DNA of 9,094 nt from Bacillota bacterium (lineage in GTDB: Bacteria; Bacillota; Sulfobacillia; RBS10-35; JAJYVN01), in the NCBI GenBank assembly GCA_021791995.1, contig JAJYVN010000112.1, forward strand, positions 1 to 9,094, written 5' to 3'. Position numbers and translations under genes: made by a program. Shown in pieces: positions 1 through 5,381 of this stretch (its first letter is position 1; the number at the start of each line of letters is the position of its first letter). The notes under the pieces are model-generated. The model made no database searches and was not told the DNA's origin. It saw nothing but the letters and a program-made list of their open reading frames with translations.

Positions 1-327
1 TAAGCCAGACGCCCGCTCGGCCACCGCAGCCGTAACCTCATAACCACGATCCGTTGCCGCCGCCACCAAGCGATCCTTCTTCGGCTGCAGGTTGCCCGCC
101 TCGGCCTGCTTCTCGGAGGAAACCCGAGCGTAGACACCGCAGCGTTCCTTGCCACCGGACCTCGCAGCAGGGCATCCATATCCCGCGACGAGAACCGGCG
201 CTGCCCGCTCTGCAGGTGCGCGGTCGGCACCAGTCGCCCGACCGCCTGCAGAGCGGTAGATCGTGCGGATCGAGATGCCCAGTCGTTTCGCCGGCCGCCC
301 CGTCGAGAGCACCCGTTCCCCTGCCAT
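1..327 (-). pseudogene. tnpA: IS607-type serine recombinase TnpA, 5' part, with internal frame-shifted patch
   Basis: Starting at ATG 327-325, the minus strand encodes a MerR-like helix-turn-helix (MAGERVLSTGRPAKRLGIS, ending near TIYR) and then the start of the serine recombinase catalytic domain, VYARVSSEKQAEAGNLQ. The probable nucleophile is Ser70 and the reading runs on to ERASGL at the window edge. Between about 252 and 155 the family-like sequence lies in a different frame: LQAVGRLVPTAHLQSGQRRF, then SSRDMDALLRG. The wing and second helix are therefore out of frame, although the original frame stays open throughout. The simplest reading is two compensating indels, the first being loss of GG from a Trp codon at about 252. 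The family normally binds DNA through this region and recombines through the serine, so this copy is probably unable to bind its ends. A sequencing or assembly error is the main alternative. Confidence 0.75.
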
Positions 328-435
328 GCAGGCATCATCCGATCAGGGGCAGGCGATATCAAGGCCCTATGCCAACTCCACTTCAGCCAACGATAGCTGA
401 CATCGCTGCGACTCCTGTTTTTCCCCCCATTGACA
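1..435 (-). mobile_element. IS607-family insertion sequence, 5' (tnpA-side) end, partial
   Basis: The minus-strand tnpA fragment at 1-327 identifies the element. IS607 elements normally carry tnpA followed by tnpB, so tnpB, if present, would lie beyond the left edge. IS607 elements lack terminal inverted repeats, so the end cannot be fixed by eye. The right limit given here is only the point where the operon promoter begins. The stretch 328-429 has no credible gene. It holds a small inverted repeat (TCAGC at 383-387, GCTGA at 396-400) and an oligo-T/oligo-C run at about 418-429. Read on the minus strand from 435 the sequence begins TGTCAATGGGG, which resembles the TG-starting end of some other IS families, so a second remnant is possible. 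The family call is solid; the boundary is not. Confidence 0.5.
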
Positions 436-459
436 CTGCGTCGACGGCTGCAGTAGGCT
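430..459 (+). promoter_or_regulatory. Putative sigma70-type promoter of the T-box/serine operon
   Basis: A perfect -35 hexamer TTGACA (430-435) is followed after 18 nt by a weaker -10, TAGGCT (454-459). This would start transcription near 466, just ahead of the first T-box helix. The position relative to a well-supported leader RNA is the main support; the -10 matches consensus at only three of six positions. Confidence 0.55.
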
Positions 460-465
460 AGGGGT

Positions 466-703
466 GTCGATGATCGAGACGGGTTCGTCACGGTCGGAAC
501 CAGCGAGCCGGGCAGGTGGGAGACCGGCACCGAGCCAGACGAAGCCTCCACTCGGAAGATGTGGGCGGGTGGACCGCTCCGGTGCCGTCCGTTATGCGGC
601 TGTACGAGTTCCATGCTGTCGTCGGCATGGGCAATCTCGGGGTGGCACCGCGAGGGAGGTATCCTCGCCCCTGGGCCGGATGTTCGGCTGGGCGAGGTTT
701 TTT
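466..703 (+). promoter_or_regulatory. T-box riboswitch leader, probably tRNA-Ser responsive (UCC specifier)
   Basis: The T-box core GGGTGGCACCGCG lies at 640-652. It folds as a canonical antiterminator: GCGAGG (650-655) pairs CCTCGC (663-668), GGG (640-642) pairs CCC (669-671), leaving the 7-nt bulge TGGCACC (643-649). The same CCTCGC strand is needed by the terminator at 663-697, so the two folds exclude each other. Bulge residue C646 would pair a G discriminator base, as in tRNA-Ser. Stem I can be drawn from CGAG (475-478)/CTCG (551-554) and TTCGTC (484-489)/GACGAA (538-543). Between these helices sits TCCA (547-550), offering UCC (Ser) followed by a purine. A Stem III-like hairpin pairs CCATGC (611-616) with GCATGG (625-630). 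Uncharged tRNA-Ser would stabilise the antiterminator and allow expression of the aminotransferase and serA. The 5' limit is inferred from the promoter. Confidence 0.88.
663..703 (+). terminator. T-box regulated intrinsic terminator
   Basis: CCTCGCCC (663-670) pairs perfectly with GGGCGAGG (690-697), with an inner GCCG (675-678)/CGGC (685-688) helix, followed at once by six T residues (698-703). Its 5' arm overlaps the 3' arm of the antiterminator, as expected for a transcriptional T-box. Confidence 0.9.
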
Positions 704-734
704 CATGCGCATCTCCCCCGTTACCAACCCGCAC

Positions 735-740
735 AGGAGG
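735..740 (+). promoter_or_regulatory. Ribosome binding site fixing the GTG start of the aminotransferase
   Basis: AGGAGG lies 11 nt before GTG 752. It is downstream of the terminator, so it is present only on read-through transcripts. It argues against longer in-frame starts inside the leader. Confidence 0.75.
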
Positions 741-751
741 TGTCGGCTCCA

Positions 752-1921
752 GTGAACACCCGAATTGAGGACCCCGACATCCCAGAGCAACTGCTCATGG
801 TCCCGGGACCCACTCCCGTTCCCGCCGAGGTGCGCGCCTATGGGGCCCGCCCCTTGATCAACCACCGCAGCCAGGCCTTCCGCGAACTCTACGGCCGGAT
901 CCGTCCTGCCCTGCAGCGCGTCTTCCAGACCGAGCACGACGTGGTCGTCTATCCGGCATCGGGTACCGGAGCGCTGGAAGCAGCGATCGTCAATTGCTTT
1001 TCTCCCGGCGATCGTATTCTGTCGCTGTCGATGGGCGCCTTTGGTGAACGCTGGGCCGAAATTGCCCAGGCCTTCGGCCTCGATGTGGACATTCTGTCCG
1101 TCCCGTACGGAGAGAGCATCGACCCTGTGGCAGTCCGGCACAAACTCCAAGGACAGCGTTTCACCGGTGTGCTCACCACGTTCAATGAGACGTCCACCGG
1201 AGTACTCCTAGATTTAGAAAACGTCGCCCGAGCGGTCCATGAACACAGCGACGCACTGCTGTTGGTCGATGCGGTCAGCGGGCTGGGCGGTGCGGATCTG
1301 CGCATGGACGAATGGGCCTGCGACGTGGTGGTCACGGGCTCGCAGAAGGCCCTGATGGCACCCCCGGGGCTCGCGATGGTCGCCTTTTCACCGCGCGCTT
1401 GGGAAGCCAGCCAGAAGACGCGGCTTCCTCGCAGCTACTTTGACTGGCGTCCCTATCGTACGCAGGCAGCACACCTGGAAACCCCCTATACGCCGGCCGT
1501 TTCGCTCTGGTATGAACTGGACGCCTCCCTACGCCGTCTTTTGGCGGAAGGGCTTGCTGCGGTCTTCGCCCGCCACAAGGCCATGGCACACATCGCGCGG
1601 ACCGCGTTTAGCGCTGCGGGTCTGCCGGTTCTGGCACGGGAGAGCAACGCATCCCCCACCGTTACTGCAGCGCTTCTGCCCGAAGGCCGGTCCTTTGCGG
1701 ACCTCTCCGAAGGACTTGCGGCGCGCGGTGTGACGGTGGGTGGAGGTCTCGGTCCGCTGCGGGGCAAGATGGTGCGCATCGGCCATATGGGCGGGCTGCG
1801 TACATCTGAGCTCGTGCGCTTCTTTCATGCCCTCGATGAAGTGCTCGTCGCGCTCGGTTGGAACGCGGCGCATCAAGCCGGACCGGCTGCAGCATCGGCT
1901 GCGACGGAAGGGCTGCGATAA
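752..1921 (+). CDS. Class V PLP aminotransferase (AGXT/serine-pyruvate type; probable phosphoserine aminotransferase role)
   Basis: The 389-residue product is a fold-type I, class V aminotransferase of the alanine-glyoxylate/serine-pyruvate family. Landmarks are the N-terminal VPGPTPVP (17-24), the phosphate-binding ASGTG (69-73), LVDAVSGLGG with Asp173 for the PLP pyridine nitrogen, and VTGSQKALMAPPG with Lys199 as the Schiff-base lysine. Length and motif order are complete for the family. The GTG start at 752 follows an AGGAGG site; the open frame continues upstream through the T-box, but those codons cover the terminator and are rejected. It sits 17 nt before serA and behind a serine-type T-box. 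The inferred job is therefore transamination of 3-phosphohydroxypyruvate to phosphoserine in place of classical SerC. Serine-glyoxylate or alanine-glyoxylate transamination is the alternative, since sequence alone does not fix the substrate. Cytosolic; no signal peptide. Confidence 0.9.
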   Translation: MNTRIEDPDIPEQLLMVPGPTPVPAEVRAYGARPLINHRSQAFRELYGRIRPALQRVFQTEHDVVVYPASGTGALEAAIVNCFSPGDRILSLSMGAFGERWAEIAQAFGLDVDILSVPYGESIDPVAVRHKLQGQRFTGVLTTFNETSTGVLLDLENVARAVHEHSDALLLVDAVSGLGGADLRMDEWACDVVVTGSQKALMAPPGLAMVAFSPRAWEASQKTRLPRSYFDWRPYRTQAAHLETPYTPAVSLWYELDASLRRLLAEGLAAVFARHKAMAHIARTAFSAAGLPVLARESNASPTVTAALLPEGRSFADLSEGLAARGVTVGGGLGPLRGKMVRIGHMGGLRTSELVRFFHALDEVLVALGWNAAHQAGPAAASAATEGLR

Positions 1922-1938
1922 GGGAGGAGAGCACCCGC

Positions 1939-3528
1939 ATGGCCAGAGTCTTGATCAACGAACCGATTGATGCGGCAGGAGTGGCCATTCTGCAGCGCGA
2001 CCACGAGGTCGTGCAGCACGACTATTCCGCCGAGGAGCTTCCCAGCGTCATCGGCGGGTTCGATGCATTGGTGGTGCGTAGCGCCACACAGGTCACCGCC
2101 GCAGTGCTTGCAGCCGGTCGCCGTCTGCAAGTCGTGGGACGCGCGGGCGTTGGCGTCAACAACATCGACGTTGGAGCAGCAACCGACCGCGGCATCGTGG
2201 TGGTCAATGTGCCGGATGGCAACACCATCGCCGCCGCCGAGCACACATTCGCCCTGATGCTGGCCTTGGTTCGACACATCCCCGCGGCCACGGCCAAGGT
2301 GCGCGCGGGAGGTTGGGATCGGCACGGGTTTATGGGGCACGAACTGAATGGCAAGACCCTGGGGGTGGTCGGTCTCGGTCGGGTTGGTCAGGAGGTGAGT
2401 AAGCGCGCACAGGCCTTCCAAATGCGCGTCGTGGGCTACGACCCCTATCTACCGCCCGAACGGGCCGAAAGCCTCGGCATCCGCTTTTTGCCTTTTGATG
2501 AAGTTCTGCGCTCCGCCGATATCTTGACGGTTCACACACCGTTGACCAAGCAGACGCAGGGCCTCATCGGCGCCCGTGAGTTGGGGATGCTGCGGCCAGG
2601 GGCCATGGTGCTCAACGCGGCCCGTGGCGGCATCATTCGGGAAACCGACCTCCTCGACGCCTTGCGCACGGGTCATCTCGCGGGAGCGGCCCTCGACGTG
2701 TTCGAAGAGGAACCACCTGTGGGAAATCCCCTCCTTCAACTGCCCAATGTGGTCGTGACGCCCCACCTCGGAGCGAGCACCGAAGAGGCGCAGGTCCAGT
2801 GTGCCATCGATGTCGCGCGCTACGTCTCGAGCGTACTCGCCGGAGAACCCGTGCAAACGGCCGTGAACCTCCCCGCCCTTGCCCCCGGCGACTGGGACCA
2901 TGTGCAGCGGCTGCTTCCGCTAGCGGAACTCCTGAGCTGCCTCTACATCCAAGCCATCGCCGCACCGCTCGGCGACGTGGAGATCACCAGCGCCGAACTG
3001 CCAGGTCGCGCCGCAGAGTGGGTTACGAGCGCGGTCCTCAAGGGCCTGCTCACGGGGCTTTTGGAGGATGTCGTCAATCTGGTGAATGCCCGCTCGCTCG
3101 CGAAACAAAACGGGATCAGCGTGTCCTTCACGCACATCCCCGACATGAACCCGTTGGAATTGCGCCTGCGGATTCGCTCTGGCGCGGAGGATCACACCCT
3201 GACGGGGTCGGTGCAACCGGATGGGTCTCTGCGCGTGACCAACTTCGATGGCCTACCCATCGAGATGACGCCCTCCCGCTACATGCTCGTCACCCGCCAT
3301 CACGACCGGCCGGGACTCATCGGCGGGGTCGGAACACTGCTCGGTCAGGCGGGCGTCAATATTGCCGCCATGCTGGTGGGACGCGCCTCGGTTCGCGGTG
3401 AAGCCGTGATGGTGATCTCGGTCGACGACCCCGTCTCCGATCAAACGCTCACCGATCTGCGGAGCCTACCCAACATGGGTTTGGTCCGACGGGTGGAGTT
3501 GCCGACGGCGCTCGTTGCCCGACGGTAG
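1939..3528 (+). CDS. serA: D-3-phosphoglycerate dehydrogenase, type 1 (ASB and ACT domains)
   Basis: SerA oxidises 3-phosphoglycerate to 3-phosphohydroxypyruvate with NAD, the first step of serine synthesis. The 529-residue protein is full length for the long form. The substrate and NAD-binding domains span about 1-310, with the dinucleotide motif GLGRVG (145-150). The catalytic triad is Arg229 (NAARGG), Glu258 (FEEEPP) and His276 (TPHLGAS); the spacing matches the Mycobacterium enzyme. An ASB (allosteric substrate-binding) domain follows at about 318-440 and a C-terminal ACT domain at about 446-525 (YMLVTRHHDRPGLIGGVGTL). The ACT domain usually mediates serine feedback inhibition, which would add enzyme-level control to the T-box. 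The ATG at 1939 is preceded by GGGAGGAG (1922-1929). The gene lies 17 nt after the aminotransferase and is presumably cotranscribed. No terminator is evident after it. Confidence 0.96.
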   Translation: MARVLINEPIDAAGVAILQRDHEVVQHDYSAEELPSVIGGFDALVVRSATQVTAAVLAAGRRLQVVGRAGVGVNNIDVGAATDRGIVVVNVPDGNTIAAAEHTFALMLALVRHIPAATAKVRAGGWDRHGFMGHELNGKTLGVVGLGRVGQEVSKRAQAFQMRVVGYDPYLPPERAESLGIRFLPFDEVLRSADILTVHTPLTKQTQGLIGARELGMLRPGAMVLNAARGGIIRETDLLDALRTGHLAGAALDVFEEEPPVGNPLLQLPNVVVTPHLGASTEEAQVQCAIDVARYVSSVLAGEPVQTAVNLPALAPGDWDHVQRLLPLAELLSCLYIQAIAAPLGDVEITSAELPGRAAEWVTSAVLKGLLTGLLEDVVNLVNARSLAKQNGISVSFTHIPDMNPLELRLRIRSGAEDHTLTGSVQPDGSLRVTNFDGLPIEMTPSRYMLVTRHHDRPGLIGGVGTLLGQAGVNIAAMLVGRASVRGEAVMVISVDDPVSDQTLTDLRSLPNMGLVRRVELPTALVARR

Positions 3529-3642
3529 CCGCTTCAACGGAGCCTCCTGCTGTATGCTTCCACATGTTGAGAAACCCTCCACAGGAGGACATTGGTTTCT
3601 CGTGTCCAATGTGTCGAAGTATGCCGGTGATCCGGCGCGGGA

Positions 3643-3648
3643 GGGAGG
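3643..3648 (+). promoter_or_regulatory. Ribosome binding site supporting the GTG start of the FHA regulator
   Basis: GGGAGG lies 5 nt before GTG 3654. The alternative in-frame ATGs at 3564, 3609 and 3621 have no comparable site at a usable distance. Confidence 0.5.
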
Positions 3649-3653
3649 TTCCC

Positions 3654-4277
3654 GTGGAACCGTACGCACGACTGGTTGCCATCACCGCGGAAGGCCCTGG
3701 CTTAGTCTACACGCTGAGCAAACCGATTGTTCACCTCGGTCGAGCGGACGATAACGACATTATTGTGCGTAATCCATTCGTCTCCCGGCACCATGCGGAA
3801 CTCCGGTGGGACGCGCAAGGTTGGTACAACCTGCACGACCTCGGCAGTCGCAACGGAACCCGGCTGAACGGCCAGCGTGTTCGGGAGCCGGAGCGGCTCT
3901 TTTCCGGGGACACACTCACGATCTGTGGACTCTCCTACGCCTATCAAACCGGAGAGGACACCCTCGCCTTCGCTCCCACCAGCCGGTCTGGCGTTGTGAT
4001 CGATGCGGAGCGCGCGGAGGTCTGGATCCGGGACCGGCGCGTGGAGCTAACCGCCAAGGAACTTCGCATGCTCTGCCTGTTGCAGAGCAAATCGGGTGCG
4101 ATCTGCGGCAAGGACGAGATTGCGACACACGTCTGGCCCGAGCAAGAGGGCAGCGTCAGCGACGAGAGCATCGAGCAACTCGTCTCCCGTCTCCGCCGCA
4201 AGCTCGGGGACAACCCGGACCACCCCCGATACCTACTGACCGTGCGCGGTGTTGGCTACCGGCTCGACCAGGAGTGA
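3654..4277 (+). CDS. FHA domain / OmpR-type winged-helix transcriptional regulator
   Basis: The 207-residue protein joins two domains. The FHA (phosphothreonine-recognition) domain spans about 5-95, with the signature residues Gly29-Arg30, Ser44-Arg45-His46 (FVSRHHAEL) and Asn67-Gly68 (LGSRNGTRLNG). The C-terminal winged helix of the Trans_reg_C type spans about 112-205. It contains LTAKELRML, the recognition helix ESIEQLVSRLRRKLG and the wing TVRGVGYRL. There is no receiver domain, so the input is probably a phosphothreonine peptide from a Ser/Thr kinase rather than a histidine kinase. The start is uncertain: GTG 3654 has a Shine-Dalgarno site, while ATG 3564 would add 30 residues containing a lone CPMC. 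Codons before 3654 are less GC-rich at third positions, favouring the shorter form. No kinase gene is in the window, and the targets are unknown. Confidence 0.88.
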   Translation: MEPYARLVAITAEGPGLVYTLSKPIVHLGRADDNDIIVRNPFVSRHHAELRWDAQGWYNLHDLGSRNGTRLNGQRVREPERLFSGDTLTICGLSYAYQTGEDTLAFAPTSRSGVVIDAERAEVWIRDRRVELTAKELRMLCLLQSKSGAICGKDEIATHVWPEQEGSVSDESIEQLVSRLRRKLGDNPDHPRYLLTVRGVGYRLDQE

Positions 4278-4446
4278 CGGGCCTTCGCGCACCGGACCGC
4301 CGCGCATGACACCCGGGCCCGACAGGTCCCTCGCCGGGGCATGGCGAAGTATACGCACGGTGAACACAAGGGAGGGAGGAGTGCGGGGGTCTATCGTGGG
4401 ACCCACTGGACCGTTCCCTGGAATGCTCCAATTGGGAGGATTGAGC

Positions 4447-5334
4447 ATGCATCGGACAAACCGGACCCTTGGGTATCTCATCGGTTCGGCACTGGTGGCC
4501 TCGCTCGTTCTGGCAGGATGTGGCTCCAAGGCCTCCACATCCACATCCACATCCACATCCACATCCACATCCACGGCGGCTCCGGCCACAACGAGCAGTA
4601 CATCCAGCACCAAGACCAGCGTATCCACGTCGGCAACCGCCATTAATACCGCAGTCATCTTTGGCGAGTTGTCGACATGCACCGCCAACACCACCGTCCC
4701 TGGCGCGGCATGCATCAAGTACAACACATCCGTGTTTCTCTCCGCCGGCGCATCGGGCCCCTCTCCAGGATTTGGACCGAATAACGACTTTGATAGCAAA
4801 GGGGCCCCGGCGGCAGGTGCATGGGCGGCCAAGTCCGGCAGCACCTCGGTGAGCTTCCTCTTCCCGTCCACCGCCAATAACGCGCTCAACTCCCTTGCGA
4901 TTCCCTATGGCTCGGCCGCAGGGTTCAGCGTCCCCTCCGGCCAATACTCCAACCTCTACCTCCTGGACGGCGTTAGGGACGGACCTGATCCCTTCACCGC
5001 CCTCTTGAAGTATTCGAACGGAACGACCCAATCCGTGACCTTCGGCGTGGATGACTGGTGCACCTATTCCGAGGGGAAGACACTCCTCAGCGACGACACG
5101 GAGGCCTGGCAGGCGGTGGATCGTGTCGCCGAGGTCGGAGGTGCCACAGGGACGGTCGGCACGGGTGGTTGCGGCCTTTACGTCACCGACATTCCCATTA
5201 GCAACACCAACACACTGACGGATGTCGTGATCGAGAACAACCTGACCACGGTCCCAAGCTCCCTCAGTTCCGCGATCACCTCCGTGAACACCGGTAACCG
5301 ACTGAACATCATTGCGGCCACCGTGATGTCCTAA
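4447..5334 (+). CDS. Secreted lipoprotein with Ser-Thr linker, function unknown
   Basis: This 295-residue protein begins with a classical type II signal peptide: basic MHRTNRT, a hydrophobic core, and the lipobox LAGC with Cys25 as the predicted lipidated residue. A low-complexity Ser/Thr linker follows (about 27-64), including seven Ser-Thr dipeptides (30-43). The remaining globular part (about 65-295) is rich in Ser, Thr, Gly and Asn, with four cysteines (78, 89, 205, 242) that could form two disulfides. The stretch from NSLAIPYG through YSNLYLLDGV to FGVDDWC looks like a beta-sandwich pattern seen in some extracellular carbohydrate-binding proteins. That is only a resemblance; I do not recognise the family. 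ATG 4447 has GGGAGGA 6 nt upstream. The 169-nt gap before it contains small dyads (4387-4406) and probably its promoter, but no convincing hexamers were found. Confidence 0.85.
   Translation: MHRTNRTLGYLIGSALVASLVLAGCGSKASTSTSTSTSTSTSTAAPATTSSTSSTKTSVSTSATAINTAVIFGELSTCTANTTVPGAACIKYNTSVFLSAGASGPSPGFGPNNDFDSKGAPAAGAWAAKSGSTSVSFLFPSTANNALNSLAIPYGSAAGFSVPSGQYSNLYLLDGVRDGPDPFTALLKYSNGTTQSVTFGVDDWCTYSEGKTLLSDDTEAWQAVDRVAEVGGATGTVGTGGCGLYVTDIPISNTNTLTDVVIENNLTTVPSSLSSAITSVNTGNRLNIIAATVMS
4534..4574 (+). repeat. Hexanucleotide tandem repeat (TCCACA)6 plus partial copy
   Basis: Six perfect TCCACA copies (4534-4569) are followed by TCCAC of a seventh. In frame they encode Ser-Thr dipeptides in the linker of the lipoprotein. 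Because the unit is six bases, slippage would lengthen or shorten the linker by two residues without breaking the frame. Neighbouring Ser and Thr codons are mixed, so this perfect run is not simply codon bias. Confidence 0.95.
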
Positions 5335-5340
5335 ACCGCT

Positions 5341-5376
5341 GGGTGGGATCGGGCACCTTGTCACCCGGTCCCACCC
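5341..5376. terminator. Hairpin between convergent genes, possible bidirectional terminator
   Basis: GGGTGGGA (5341-5348) pairs TCCCACCC (5369-5376), with an inner CGGG (5350-5353)/CCCG (5364-5367) helix and a loop of about 10 nt. It starts 6 nt after the lipoprotein stop and ends 5 nt before the stop of the opposing gene. There is no T tract on either side, so termination efficiency is uncertain, but the position is ideal for both genes. Confidence 0.6.
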
Positions 5377-5381
5377 ATCCC

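Noticed and set aside
54..461. Plus-strand open frame of 135 codons at the left edge
   Set aside because: Its Pro/Arg-rich product is the antisense shadow of the IS607 recombinase fragment, and it runs into the operon promoter.
464..751. N-terminal extension of the aminotransferase frame
   Set aside because: These codons lie inside the T-box and its terminator; the family N-terminus and the AGGAGG site fit GTG 752.
488..1150. Minus-strand open frame of 220 codons across the leader and aminotransferase
   Set aside because: Its product has no recognisable motif, and the opposite strand carries a well-supported riboswitch and enzyme.
1858..1938. Upstream extension of serA
   Set aside because: It overlaps the end of the aminotransferase; ATG 1939 has a strong ribosome binding site and gives the normal SerA N-terminus.
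4534..4574. CRISPR-like array
   Set aside because: The units are six bases, contiguous and without spacers, so this is a simple coding microsatellite.
4341..4646. Open frame with a His-Ile repeat overlapping the lipoprotein start
   Set aside because: The His-Ile run is the hexanucleotide repeat in another frame; there is no ribosome binding site or family match.
4156..5364. Minus-strand open frame of 402 codons opposite the lipoprotein
   Set aside because: It is Gly/Cys/Arg-rich with a Cys-Gly run created by the TCCACA repeat read backwards, with no domain; the plus strand has a signal peptide and lipobox.
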